Assembly: GCA_046350055.1 (NCBI GenBank)
Contig: JAXMBC010000001.1
Coordinates: 1,364,001 to 1,428,000, forward strand
Direction: 5' to 3'
DNA length: 64,000 bases
From: JAEUIE01 sp046350055
Lineage (GTDB): Bacteria > Planctomycetota > Planctomycetia > Gemmatales > HRBIN36
Below, one piece after another: positions 33,443 through 42,251 of this stretch (its first letter is position 1; every line of letters starts with the position of its first letter). The notes beneath the pieces are model-generated. The model did not search any database. It was not told the origin of the DNA and was given only the letters and a program-made list of their open reading frames with translations. A program made the position numbers and the translations under genes.

Positions 33443-34433
33443 GTTGGGGCAGTGGTGATTTGACAGTGGCATTCATGGCAATGCCTCGTTCGTTGAGTAG
33501 CGCTTTGAGGCGGGCCTGTGACTGATCCTTGCCGAGTTGCTGGGGGAGCTTCAGATCCTGACTGGTCATGGTGTAGGCACGCGCAGCACCTGAAGTAATC
33601 AGGCCACCTTTGAGGATGGGGGCCAGCACGAACAAGTCCTTCTGCTGCTGACGTGCCCCGCGACGATCGCCCACTTCATATGCACTGGAATAGGCTGCGA
33701 CAGTATCCCCAGGCAGGATGGCTGCTTCGGGGCACATCGCACCGTGGCCACCGATCGCGCGGAACTGGGTCAGGTTGAGAGCGGTACCGGAGAGGAACAC
33801 TTTCCCCTGACCACAGACGCCCTGGATGTGGGCCTGCACTTCACACAGATCGAGAATGGATTCCTTCACGCCGATGATGTTGGGATGCGACAGCACCTGC
33901 ACCACTTCCGTGCGGGAGAGCTTGCGATCCACGCTGCCGGGGATGTGGTAGTAGAAGAGGGGAAGTTCACCCGCATCGGCGAGAGCATGGAAGAAGCCAA
34001 GCACTTCGCAGAAGGGAGTGCGAGCGGGACCGGTGAACTTGACGAGGACAGCTTTGGCACCCAGTTGTTTAGCTTGCTTCAGTTGCTGGAGCGCACAGGA
34101 GTAGTCGGAAGCGTGGATGCCCACGATGACGGGCACCTTACCTTGCGTGCAGGCCACCGCGGTGCTGATGACCTGGGCCCGTTCGCTGTCGCTGGCGTAC
34201 ATTCCTTCACCCAGGGTGCCGAGAACAAGCAAACCATGTACGCCACCGGCGAGTTGGTGTTGAATCTCGCAGGTGAGGGCTGCGGTATCGACGCCTTCAC
34301 AGCCACATGACCAGGGAGTGAGCACGGTGGGGTAAATACCTGCCCAGGCAGGCTGGCAGCAAGCGGGGGCTGCCTGCTGGGCATGGATCGGAATCGTGCT
34401 GCAGAGAAAGACCAGGCAGAAGGCGAAACGCAT
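33390..34433 (-). CDS. Secreted DapA/NanA-like aldolase-family protein
   Basis: 347 aa. It is clearly a member of the dihydrodipicolinate synthase/N-acetylneuraminate lyase family: GIYPTVLTPW, GGVHGLLVLGTLGEG (normally GTTGE), LFYYHIPG with Tyr161, and IIGVKES with the Schiff-base Lys189. The Tyr-Lys distance of 28 equals that of DapA. Unusual is the signal peptide MRFAFCLVFLCSTIPIHAQQ, which predicts export; family members are normally cytoplasmic. The mature protein has an unusual number of Cys residues (CCQ, CGC, C55, C85-region, C112 and others), compatible with disulfides. The substrate is unknown. The gene overlaps the end of plsY. Confidence 0.85.
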   Translation of the reverse strand: MRFAFCLVFLCSTIPIHAQQAAPACCQPAWAGIYPTVLTPWSCGCEGVDTAALTCEIQHQLAGGVHGLLVLGTLGEGMYASDSERAQVISTAVACTQGKVPVIVGIHASDYSCALQQLKQAKQLGAKAVLVKFTGPARTPFCEVLGFFHALADAGELPLFYYHIPGSVDRKLSRTEVVQVLSHPNIIGVKESILDLCEVQAHIQGVCGQGKVFLSGTALNLTQFRAIGGHGAMCPEAAILPGDTVAAYSSAYEVGDRRGARQQQKDLFVLAPILKGGLITSGAARAYTMTSQDLKLPQQLGKDQSQARLKALLNERGIAMNATVKSPLPQLSSWDRLLVRTTARKLD

Positions 34434-34582
34434 GGATGATACTCACGAAGAGGGGTTGCCCCACTTCGGGTATCGACCACGACCAGGCGGATGATGAACG
34501 CTTCGCCGGGCATTTGCCTGTGCGAGGATGCTGCTGGACTGATATTGCCGATGGTATGGCTTGTTATCTTGCAGAATATGCG

Positions 34583-35509
34583 TCAGGACTTAGTTGCTTT
34601 CTGGAGCGCCAGCCGCATCTGTGTCAGCAAACGGACGTATCGCAGGATACTCCAGATTCCCGCGACGAAGATCAAGATCGTACCCATGAAAACAAGCACG
34701 CCGGAAAAGTCGTTGTTCTCGTACTGACGACATGCTTCCAAGCCGGAATTGCCCAAGCCAATCATGAGAATACCGAGCGTGGCGAGACCCATGAGACCGT
34801 GAGCCTTCGTTGCCAGAGGTTTTTCATCGATGTAAATGGCGATCTTCTTGGTGTACAAGATGAATACCACGAATGCAGCGAACGACATAAGTGAGGTCAG
34901 GATCGTCCCCCAAGGGCCCGCATTTTCAGGCAACAACGCATTCACAAACGCGAAGACATATGTGCAGATAGTGAGAGCCAGGTAGGTCCAGTAGTTGCCT
35001 CGAGCTTTGGTACTTTCGGGAGTGGAAGCAGCATGGACCAGCGCAATGATTTCCAGGACAGCAGCAGTCAGCATCGTCAGGCTCATGACGATACGCATGG
35101 CGATTCGCATCGATGGATCGAGTGCCGGTGCGGCTGTGGAGCGTTGACCATAGGTCTCAGGACGCCCCATGCTGACTCCAATGAGAGAGATCACGAAGGT
35201 CAGCAAGATGGCAACAACAATCACGTAGAGACGCACGTAGTAGAAATGAAATGCCTGGCAGACATGCTTCATGCCCTTGCGATAGGCACTACCCTTCTTC
35301 TTGCGTTTTCGCGGGGCCGCCTCTTCTTCCAGTTCCTCGTCTTCTTCGTCCTCCACCACGGTGGGCGCCATGACGGGAGCAGCAGTGGCCAGCCGCGGGG
35401 CAACCATCACCACCTGACAGTGAGGGCAACGCACTTTGCGTCCGAGATACTGCACGTCAATTGCAACGAGATGGCCATTTGGACACTGTATATTGACTAC
35501 TTGATCCAT
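34583..35509 (-). CDS. Zinc-ribbon membrane protein, unknown function
   Basis: 308 aa from the ATG of MDQVVNIQ (35509). The N-terminal 35 residues form a zinc-ribbon-like motif, with CPNGHLVAIDVQYLGRK leading into VRCPHCQVVM, as in many planctomycete membrane proteins. A low-complexity acidic and then basic linker (DEEDEELEEEAAPRKRKKK) follows, then about five or six hydrophobic helices between residues 85 and 300. Gene order gives no clue to the function: it stands between the DapA-like gene and the uracil-DNA glycosylase gene, all on the minus strand but with spaces of 100-150 bp. Confidence 0.75.
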   Translation of the reverse strand: MDQVVNIQCPNGHLVAIDVQYLGRKVRCPHCQVVMVAPRLATAAPVMAPTVVEDEEDEELEEEAAPRKRKKKGSAYRKGMKHVCQAFHFYYVRLYVIVVAILLTFVISLIGVSMGRPETYGQRSTAAPALDPSMRIAMRIVMSLTMLTAAVLEIIALVHAASTPESTKARGNYWTYLALTICTYVFAFVNALLPENAGPWGTILTSLMSFAAFVVFILYTKKIAIYIDEKPLATKAHGLMGLATLGILMIGLGNSGLEACRQYENNDFSGVLVFMGTILIFVAGIWSILRYVRLLTQMRLALQKATKS

Positions 35510-35607
35510 GATATTTCTGGCCCTTTGCAATGTTCATGCGAAGGCACATATCTTGTCGCAAGCGATTGCGGAATGCAAGAAACTTACTGAAAGATCGGCT
35601 CATGAAA

Positions 35608-36378
35608 CTACGCCACCGGCCGACCCATGGCTTCCATCAGCATCTTCATGTCGTCCCAGACGTCCTTCTTGGCGTTGGGATTCCGCAGCAGATAGGCGGG
35701 GTGGTACGTGGCTACCACCTTAATGCCCGTGTTGCCATAGTCATGAATCTGCTTGCGTAGCTTGCCGATGCTGATGGTGCTGTTCAGCACGGTCTGGGCA
35801 GCGACCAATCCCAGGCAGCAAATGAACCGGGGTTGGATGATCTCGATCTGTCGCTGCAGGAAACCCTTGCAGTTGATCACTTCATCCGCCAGGGGCTGAC
35901 GGTTGCCCGGTGGCCGGCACTTGAGCACATTGGCAATGTAGATTTCTTCCCGCGTCAGCTTGCAGGCCACGATGATCTTGTTCAGCAGCTGGCCCGCTGC
36001 CCCGACAAACGGTTCGCCAGCCTTGTCCTCATCGGCTCCCGGCGCTTCGCCGACGAAAAGCAGTTCCGTATCGACATTGCCCACGCCGAAGACGGTCCGC
36101 GTCCGATTGCGGACCAGATCGGTGCACTTCACGCAAGGCTGCACTTCCTTCTGATCGATGAGCTGCAGTTGCTGGCGTTTAGCATCGCTGCCGAGAACGG
36201 CAGGCAGGGGTGCACTCGTACCTGTGCTGGCAGAGGCTGGGGGAGCAGGCATTTCCACTTCGATTTCCGTGCCGGGGGCAATTTCAATAGGGAGGTTGGC
36301 GGGGATCCATTCGATGCCACCGGCAGCCAGGCTGGCAGCCTGTTGCCTGGCCATGTGGGCTAAATCCTGGGCGGACAT
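35608..36378 (-). CDS. Family 4 uracil-DNA glycosylase
   Basis: 256 aa. The N-terminal 90 residues are a variable extension. The catalytic domain shows the family 4 motifs: TELLFVGEAPGADEDKAGEPFVGAAGQLL (motif A with GEAPG), NVLKCRPPGNRQP and VATYHPAYLLRNP (motif with the conserved His). Cysteines at CVKCTDL, KCRPPGN and INCKGFL fit the [4Fe-4S] cluster. The enzyme removes uracil from DNA after cytosine deamination. The window thus has two base-excision glycosylases, this one and the LOG-fused endonuclease III. Confidence 0.93.
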   Translation of the reverse strand: MSAQDLAHMARQQAASLAAGGIEWIPANLPIEIAPGTEIEVEMPAPPASASTGTSAPLPAVLGSDAKRQQLQLIDQKEVQPCVKCTDLVRNRTRTVFGVGNVDTELLFVGEAPGADEDKAGEPFVGAAGQLLNKIIVACKLTREEIYIANVLKCRPPGNRQPLADEVINCKGFLQRQIEIIQPRFICCLGLVAAQTVLNSTISIGKLRKQIHDYGNTGIKVVATYHPAYLLRNPNAKKDVWDDMKMLMEAMGRPVA

Positions 36379-36480
36379 GGTGCACTCGCTTCGAAACAGC
36401 TGATGATCGCAGGCTATGGAATGCCTTTGCGGTGGCGACTCGCCTTGTGCGAATTTCCGTCAGGAAGTATCGTGCCGGGC

Positions 36481-38097
36481 ATGTTGCACACGTCGTCAAC
36501 ATCCTGGTTTCCCGTCTGCCGCTGGCGTTCAGATCGCGTAGCGGTGCTTTCGCTGATCGCACTGGCGATACTGCTCAAGCTGATTGTGCTGCTGCAACAT
36601 CCCATCCTGGCCCGAGATGGAATCCACCATCTGCATTTCGCTTACGATCTTTCCGAACAGCCCTGGGCCACTACGGTGCGGGAGCACCCGTTTCACCCAG
36701 GCTACGCCTACACCATTCTCGTTGCTTCCATGATCTTTGAGTGGTGCGACCCCGGCCCGCTGACGCCCAGTGAATGGCAATGGTGCGGACATCTCTCGTC
36801 TGCGCTGGCGGGAGTGCTGCTGGTCCTGCCACTCTATGGCCTCTCCCGCTGCTTCTTCTCCATTCGTACCTCGTGGCTGGCGGCTGGCTTCTTTCTCATC
36901 CTGCCTACCGCGGTGCAAACCACCTGCGATACGCTCACGGAAAGCTGGTATCTGCTCTTTGTGCTCTCCTCGCTCTGGGCGCTGGTGCATGGAGTGCGCA
37001 GCCAGCGATCCAGCTGGTTTGTGGTGGCAGGGCTGCTTGCCGGCGCGGGTTACCTGGTGCGTGTGGAAGCGCTCATTGTGCCAGCGACCAGTGTGCTCTG
37101 GATGTTCGTACGCCGCTGGCAGTTCCAGCAGTTGCTACCCAACGGTGCCAGCTTGCGGAACATGGCCATCCTCGGCTGCTGTTTCGTGCTGCCTGCCCTG
37201 CCCTACATGGTGACCATCGGCAAGTTGAGCAACCGGCCTGCGGTACAGACTATCGCCAGCACGCCGGTCCTGTCTCTGATGGACAACACTCAACTGTTAG
37301 CCTCGCAGCGTTTGCAGCATGGTGTGAATGGCATGCATATCGATCGGGTGCGCTGGAGCGATGCCGTCACCCTCGTCATCATGACTCATTTTCGTGCCGG
37401 TAACTATATTCTGTGGCCGCTGGCTGCCCTGGGCTGCTACATGTTCTGGCGTACCCAGCGACACGATGCGGGGTACCTGCTACTTGCTATTCTCGTGGTG
37501 CTGCACACTGTCATGCTGGTACGGTTGGCACTGACGGCAGGTTACGCCTCAGAGCGTCACACGCTGCTTGTCATCGCCATCGTCGCCCAGACTGCAGCAG
37601 TGGGGTTCATCGGGATCAAACAATGGCTGAAGCAGCATCTGCATGCACGGCGTGGGCTGGCACCATTGGTGAGTGCCCTGATGCTCGTGGGCGTCCTGGC
37701 GATCAGCCTGCCCAAGGCTCTGCAGCCGTTGCATCACAGCCAGGAAGCACATCGCCAGGCGGGTTTGTGGCTGGCGGAACATGCACATCTCGGCACGGAT
37801 GCGATCGTCGATCCCTACACCTGGGCCAGTTTCTATGCTGGAGTGGCGTTCAAGCCACCAGTGGTGCAGGTTGAACCCTGCTGCACGCTGGGGATTATTG
37901 ATCCGAAAGACAATGACCTCAATCGGCTACGCGATTGGAAGAAGGCACATCTCACGAGCGAAGAAGCGGACACCGTCTGGACGTGGCCTGCGGGGAGACA
38001 GCCCAAGCTGGTCATTCGGAAACAAGTAGCAAGGAACAGGCAGTCCGAAGTCAGCAACAGGAAGACCGAAGCCGGTTTTGCAGCGCCTGGCTACTGA
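36481..38097 (+). CDS. GT39-like membrane glycosyltransferase
   Basis: 538 aa from ATG 36481 (MLHTSSTSWF). About 11-12 hydrophobic helices are present, with the acidic motif ARDGIHHLHFAYDL after the first helix and HPFHPGYAYTI, as in the ArnT/PMT (GT39, DUF2029-like) class that moves sugars from polyprenyl phosphate donors to targets outside the membrane. A soluble C-terminal part (about 430-538) follows. The last 23 or so residues (VARNRQSEVSNRKTEAG and on) are encoded by a heptad short tandem repeat, so the original stop codon was probably lost. No partner genes are near. Confidence 0.8.
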   Translation: MLHTSSTSWFPVCRWRSDRVAVLSLIALAILLKLIVLLQHPILARDGIHHLHFAYDLSEQPWATTVREHPFHPGYAYTILVASMIFEWCDPGPLTPSEWQWCGHLSSALAGVLLVLPLYGLSRCFFSIRTSWLAAGFFLILPTAVQTTCDTLTESWYLLFVLSSLWALVHGVRSQRSSWFVVAGLLAGAGYLVRVEALIVPATSVLWMFVRRWQFQQLLPNGASLRNMAILGCCFVLPALPYMVTIGKLSNRPAVQTIASTPVLSLMDNTQLLASQRLQHGVNGMHIDRVRWSDAVTLVIMTHFRAGNYILWPLAALGCYMFWRTQRHDAGYLLLAILVVLHTVMLVRLALTAGYASERHTLLVIAIVAQTAAVGFIGIKQWLKQHLHARRGLAPLVSALMLVGVLAISLPKALQPLHHSQEAHRQAGLWLAEHAHLGTDAIVDPYTWASFYAGVAFKPPVVQVEPCCTLGIIDPKDNDLNRLRDWKKAHLTSEEADTVWTWPAGRQPKLVIRKQVARNRQSEVSNRKTEAGFAAPGY

Positions 38098-38103
38098 TTC
38101 TGG
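38025..38103. repeat. Inverted pair of heptad repeats at the 3' end of the GT39 gene
   Basis: The left arm (38025-38073) has the 7-bp units AGTAGCA-AGGAACA-GGCAGTC-CGAAGTC. The right arm (38086-38103) reads CCTGGCTACTGATTCTGG. The TGA stop of the GT39 gene (38095-38097) lies in the right arm. Confidence 0.65.
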
Positions 38104-38229
38104 AAATTCTGCGATTTGTTGATCGTCCTAACTCCATGCACCATAAGCATTTACAGCATCACGCTGTATTTTGTTCTTTTTCCGTGTCACATGTTCGGCT
38201 CGTGATGCTCTAGGGGTGTAGATGGAGGG

Positions 38230-38300
38230 ATGGCTTGACTATCAACTTCTCTGTTTCGAGTGTGGGCGGCATAGCAAATAGTCAAGCCATTCTTTCCTTC
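38230..38300 (+). terminator. Possible terminator hairpin after the GT39 gene
   Basis: A perfect 13-bp stem (38230-38242 with 38278-38290) with a 35-base loop, followed by the pyrimidine run TCTTTCCTTCTT on the + strand. The long loop makes it an atypical terminator. Confidence 0.4.
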
Positions 38301-38407
38301 TTCGTACAACGCTGAGGCAACCTCAGCACCAATTCTTGGGTAATGCTCTCATGCCCAGTGGGAGACATGCCTGAGGATGCCGAGCTAACCCCTCGGCATC
38401 TCCAATA

Positions 38408-38462
38408 CAATTCGTCTGGGTCGTTAGCGGATGGGGCGGACAGGCTAACGACCTAGACGAAT
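38408..38462. repeat. Long imperfect palindrome (20-bp arms)
   Basis: The left arm reads AATTCGTCTGGGTCGTTAGC and the right arm GCTAACGACCTAGACGAATT; 19 of 20 positions pair and the remaining one can form G-U. The loop is about 15 bases (GGATGGGGCGGACAG). It is the strongest stem in the window. Confidence 0.8.
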
Positions 38463-38527
38463 TTATTGTTGCGCCCTGCATGCAACCTCACCAACATACT
38501 GCGATGGCATCCGGCACTTACCTGTAT

Positions 38528-39256
38528 CTATTGTGCCTTGATCACACCTACCGCCAAGCGGCCATCTGTCTTCCACGGGTCGCCTCCACCGTTCTTGCCC
38601 GTGAGAGTCTTGTGGAAACCATCGATGAAGTAGTCTTCGCTGAAGTTACCTGTCTTCTTTAAGCACTGCATCAGGTAATCGCGTTCCGTATCGACATCCG
38701 CTGCGGTGACATGGGTGATCTGCCCGGTGGTTCTGCTTAAGCCAACGTGCTGATCAAAGACAGCTGAGCCAATCCACAGTGGTCGATTCTGTTCGTCCCG
38801 CTTCTCACACAGCCAGAATCGGACGTGGTGCCGTTCGCGTGGATTGTTGCCCACCGGCTGTTCGAAGGCCAGGTCCTCCCGGCGGCCAAACAAAAACAGA
38901 TTGCTGACCGGGGCCTGGTCATACGGATGCTTGAGGACCGTCGCTTCGGCAATCTCCAGGCAGCTCTTCAAGCTGAGTGGGTCTGCAGGATACCATTTGG
39001 CCGCGACCATGATCTTCATCAGGTCGGTTTTGGTACCGATCAGCGCTATGTTGAGGGGATCCCCGGGAATGCCGGTGCCGGTGTGCGTAATCCCGGGTAC
39101 ATCCTCCAGGGCCGGGTGACGATGGACGTAGGTTTTCCAGAAGACAGGCGCCACCAGGTAGGCTACCACGGCCCAGATCAGGATCGCTACCAGCACGACC
39201 GTTGCAACTTTCTTCGCATGGTACCGAGAAGGGTTGGCTGCAGGCTGTGTAGACAT
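38528..39256 (-). CDS. LssY C-terminal domain membrane-anchored protein
   Basis: 242 aa from the ATG of MSTQPAANPSRY (39256). One N-terminal helix (VATVVLVAILIWAVVAYLVAPVFW) precedes the LssY_C domain, recognised by DPLNIALIGTKTDLMKIMVAAKWYPADPLSL, APVSNLFLFGRREDLAFEQPVG, RHHVRFWLCEK, and GSAVFDQHVGLSRTTGQITH. The domain is found at the end of some PAP2 and DedA-type membrane proteins, and alone; its role is unknown. Here it stands alone. The upstream 200 bp to the next gene contain nothing recognised. Confidence 0.85.
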   Translation of the reverse strand: MSTQPAANPSRYHAKKVATVVLVAILIWAVVAYLVAPVFWKTYVHRHPALEDVPGITHTGTGIPGDPLNIALIGTKTDLMKIMVAAKWYPADPLSLKSCLEIAEATVLKHPYDQAPVSNLFLFGRREDLAFEQPVGNNPRERHHVRFWLCEKRDEQNRPLWIGSAVFDQHVGLSRTTGQITHVTAADVDTERDYLMQCLKKTGNFSEDYFIDGFHKTLTGKNGGGDPWKTDGRLAVGVIKAQ

Positions 39257-39450
39257 AGCTGGGAACTCTGAGGCACGATGAAAGTAATCTTCAGATAATG
39301 TACATGGATCCATTGCATCACATCAGGGTAAATGCATCGAGCTTTCGATAACTACGACTGGAGTGATTGGCTATAATATCCAGTGGTGTGCCTTATCTCC
39401 GCTGCTCTCAGGCAGTTGAAACTGCAAAAGGTAAGTCACCAGGAAGAAGG

Positions 39451-39888
39451 ATGGAAGCCATGAAGAAGTTGCTGATCGCGGTCGTCGTACTGGTCCTGCT
39501 CGCTGGTGGCATCGGCTTATGGCGAGGATGGTTCGCCGTCACGCAGGAGGGTAAGCTGAACGTTCATGTTGATCCGGTGAAATTCAAGCAAGACCGGGAT
39601 GCCCTGGGCAAGACCCTCGGCGAGAAGGCCAAGGCCATGAAAGCGAAGATAGCCGATCTGACGAAAAAATCGGAGGGGCTGAAGGGTGAAGACAAGGTTC
39701 GCGTAGAGCAGGAACTCGCTCAATTACAGAAGAAGCATGATCTTCTGGAACAACAGATCAAAGAAATTGCAGCATCTGGACAGGATACTTTCGGGATGCT
39801 CGAAAGGGAACTGACGGAAAACCACGATGCCGTGGAGAAGCTCATCGAGGAACTCACGAAAAAGCTGGAGAAGGGGAAAGCCAAGTAG
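39451..39888 (+). CDS. Short membrane-anchored coiled-coil protein
   Basis: About 145 aa. ATG 39451 and ATG 39460 are both possible; AGGAAGAAGG lies right in front. An N-terminal helix (KKLLIAVVVLVLLAGGIGLWRG) is followed by a Lys/Glu-rich coiled coil across most of the rest (FKQDRDALGKTLGEKAKAMKAKIADLTKK to HDAVEKLIEELTKKLEKGKAK). No enzyme motif is seen. Comparable planctomycete proteins are annotated only as hypothetical. It may be a structural protein of the envelope. A DUF3592-like gene follows 181 bp later on the same strand. Confidence 0.75.
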   Translation: MEAMKKLLIAVVVLVLLAGGIGLWRGWFAVTQEGKLNVHVDPVKFKQDRDALGKTLGEKAKAMKAKIADLTKKSEGLKGEDKVRVEQELAQLQKKHDLLEQQIKEIAASGQDTFGMLERELTENHDAVEKLIEELTKKLEKGKAK

Positions 39889-40069
39889 TCATGGTAACTC
39901 TACTGGTAGAGGCTGCCTGCAGCAGTGCCAGCAACCGTATGGGCAACTCTAAGCCACTGTGCCGTGAAGAATAATTGCTGAGCAGGCGGCCTTCCAGGCA
40001 GCGAATCTGTGCTGAGGGAATAGTACTGCGGTGCATTCCGGCACATGCGCTGTTGCTGCAAGGAAAGTC

Positions 40070-40588
40070 ATGGCATTCCTCTACCCTGCTCAAGGCCCCG
40101 TTGAATCGGGTCGAAGACCCAGCCTGGCTGTCCGCGTGACCGGGCTGATCATTGCATTCTTCGCACTCACTTTTGTCTTCGCCCACCTCAGAGTGATGCT
40201 GCGCGAAGACCCCTTCCGGGGGCATGCCCTCCAGCGAACCAAAGCGGTCATCACGGGTGTAACGCCCGGCCAGTCGAAGGGATCGTTTCGGTCCTACCCC
40301 GGCTACTACTTCCACTATCAGTTTGTACTGGGAGAGGACCGCCATACTGGTGAGTTCTTCGTCCGCTCGAATCGTTACTATCAAGTAGGTCACGAGATCG
40401 ACGTGGTGTATCGGGTGGATCATCCCGACATCAACTGCATACGGCCCAGTCATAGCAACGATGCCCCACTGGACACGCTGCAATCCATGGGCTATCTCTT
40501 CGTGGCCCTGTATGGCCTGCTGGGGATCGTCGGACTTATCATGCTCTGCACGGGCAAAGACATACTGAAGCGGCGGACGTTGTCGTAA
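40070..40588 (+). CDS. DUF3592-like membrane protein
   Basis: 172 aa from ATG 40070, with AAGGAAAG just upstream. A first helix (VTGLIIAFFALTFVFAHLRVML) is followed by a globular part with two features of DUF3592: KAVITGVTPGQSKGSF..YYFHYQFVLGEDRHTGEFF and YYQVGHEIDVVYRVDHPDINCI (the 'G..V.V.Y.P.NP..' stretch). A second helix (GYLFVALYGLLGIVGLIMLCTG) closes the protein. The function of the family is unknown. Only Prodigal-like longer starts exist upstream and none has a ribosome-binding site. Confidence 0.7.
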   Translation: MAFLYPAQGPVESGRRPSLAVRVTGLIIAFFALTFVFAHLRVMLREDPFRGHALQRTKAVITGVTPGQSKGSFRSYPGYYFHYQFVLGEDRHTGEFFVRSNRYYQVGHEIDVVYRVDHPDINCIRPSHSNDAPLDTLQSMGYLFVALYGLLGIVGLIMLCTGKDILKRRTLS

Positions 40589-40779
40589 TCCTCTTTGTGG
40601 TGATGGACTATGGGGTGCGACGGAAATGAGTACACCAAGCAGTACCTCAGATTCGTAAAGCAGGGCCACTCAGCCGGGGATTTGCTCCACCGCTAACGCT
40701 CCATTTCGGTGACGGATGACGCAGTTGATCCATCGATAGTTTCCCGTACCCTAGCGGTAACTCGCAGGCAGGACCTACC

Positions 40780-42078
40780 ATGAACGCCATGTTGCTTGTG
40801 CTCTGCTTCTCGGCCAGCGTGACACTCCAGGATGCCCCGAAGCCCGCGACAGTGAAGCAGATCAAGGATGCCATCGACTGGTCCAAGCTGCCAAACCTGA
40901 CGGGCGCTACGAAAGTCAATTCGTACTTTTCTCAGCATAGCTATGTGGCACCCGGGACGTTCGCCCAGGCGGCCCAGTTCTACCGCGAGCAACTGCCCAA
41001 GCTCGGATGGATGGAGGATACGTCCATCCCCGATGAAGGCCAGAAAGAGTACCTGAGCGTCAACTTCGAAAAGAACGGCATGCGGCTGGGCGTCAGCGGG
41101 TATCGCAGCAAGCCCGACGACCCGATGACTATCACTCTGAGCATAGGCGGTAACGTCGATGCCCGCCAGTGGCCCCGGCTGGACGATGCCCAGGTCAAAA
41201 CCAGTTACAAGACCGGCGTGGTCTATCTCACGAAGAAGTCACCCGAGGAGTTCACCGCCTTCTGCAGGAAGTTCATGAAGGAGCAGGGCTGGACCGAGCA
41301 GAAAGAGGACGGCGCGGAAACCTGGGCCAAGGAAGGGCGGCACGTGTTGTCGTTTAACCAGAATGCGATCAAGGCGACCCTCGTGGCTGCCAAAGAGAAG
41401 GACGGCGGCTACCTGGTGAGCTATGTCTCCTACGTGCAATCCGAACTCTCCGCCGAAGATGCCCGGGAAGTGATGGGCCAGGCGCAAGCCAAGCCAGCTA
41501 CGCTGGCTGAAGCCCGCCAGGTGATCGACATTTCCAAGCTCCCGCGGATGGAGAAGGCTGCCAAGCGCCAGCGGGACGAGAAGCTCCTGGCGCTGCCCAT
41601 CGGCACGTCTTACGAAGTTCCCGACGCAGCTGGCGAGGTGGTGAAGTTCTATCGCCAACTGCTCAAGGACCAGGGTTGCACCGAACTACCCGCCATCATG
41701 GAGAGTGACACGAATGCCATCCTGTACTTTGAAAAGGCAGGCTTCCTGCTCGGGTTGAATGTCAGCCATGAGAAGAAAGAAGGGAAGACGAGCGTGAGCC
41801 TGATCAACTACGGCAACGTTGATCCGGTCAAACTCCCCGCTCCACCCGGAGCCAAGCTGCTGCCTATGCGCATGGAACATGTGAATCTGGACACCACGCT
41901 TACCGTCGCGGAAGCCTTCGCCTTCTACCGCAAGGAACTGGTTAAACTGGGTTGGAAGGAAGCGTCAAGCAACGAGTACTCGGTGAAGTTTACCCAGAAC
42001 GCCATCGAACTTGACATCGAGATTCAAGTAGACACCAATAAGAAGACGAGCGTGGGCCTGGGCACGCGGATGCGCTAG
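40780..42078 (+). CDS. Secreted protein with four internal repeats, unknown function
   Basis: 432 aa with a signal peptide (MNAMLLVLCFSASVTLQ). It is built as a tandem duplication. A linker motif, KPATVKQIKDAIDWSKLP (21-38) and KPATLAEARQVIDISKLP (238-255), begins each half, and each half holds two related domains. The domain core appears four times: FYREQLPKLGWME (67-79), FCRKFMKEQGWTE (161-173), FYRQLLKDQGCTE (290-302) and FYRKELVKLGWKE (382-394). Each is followed by strands ending in N-x-x-x-L. No family is recognised. It might bind a ligand or be structural, but there is no direct evidence of either. Confidence 0.8.
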   Translation: MNAMLLVLCFSASVTLQDAPKPATVKQIKDAIDWSKLPNLTGATKVNSYFSQHSYVAPGTFAQAAQFYREQLPKLGWMEDTSIPDEGQKEYLSVNFEKNGMRLGVSGYRSKPDDPMTITLSIGGNVDARQWPRLDDAQVKTSYKTGVVYLTKKSPEEFTAFCRKFMKEQGWTEQKEDGAETWAKEGRHVLSFNQNAIKATLVAAKEKDGGYLVSYVSYVQSELSAEDAREVMGQAQAKPATLAEARQVIDISKLPRMEKAAKRQRDEKLLALPIGTSYEVPDAAGEVVKFYRQLLKDQGCTELPAIMESDTNAILYFEKAGFLLGLNVSHEKKEGKTSVSLINYGNVDPVKLPAPPGAKLLPMRMEHVNLDTTLTVAEAFAFYRKELVKLGWKEASSNEYSVKFTQNAIELDIEIQVDTNKKTSVGLGTRMR

Positions 42079-42251
42079 AACGTTCGGCTACCGGATGGCA
42101 GCGACAGGGAGCCGTGAGGCCCCTGAGTCTGCACGCTAGCGCGGTAGACATCGTTGACGCGAAGGCTCAGGGGGCTCACGCCCCCGCTCGCGAGTACATT
42201 CACCACCGTGGCACGCCCTCTTTTCAGTCTAATGGGCTCCAGCGCAGCGTG

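Larger units (their letters stand above)
38098..38527. other. 430-bp convergent spacer with a row of four stem-loops
   Basis: No gene is seen. Four hairpins follow one another. ATGGCTTGACTAT (38230-38242) pairs with ATAGTCAAGCCAT (38278-38290) and is followed by TTCTTTCC. GCTGAGG-CAA-CCTCAGC spans 38311-38327. GATGCCGAG (38376-38384) pairs with CTCGGCATC (38392-38400). The largest has arms at about 38408-38427 and 38443-38462. The genes on both sides converge here, so some of these may be terminators, but four in a row is more than termination needs. Confidence 0.65.

Noticed and set aside
38376..38463. Known structured RNA (6S, SRP RNA, RNase P, tmRNA or riboswitch)
   Set aside because: None of the conserved cores of these RNAs can be recognised; left as an unassigned hairpin cluster.
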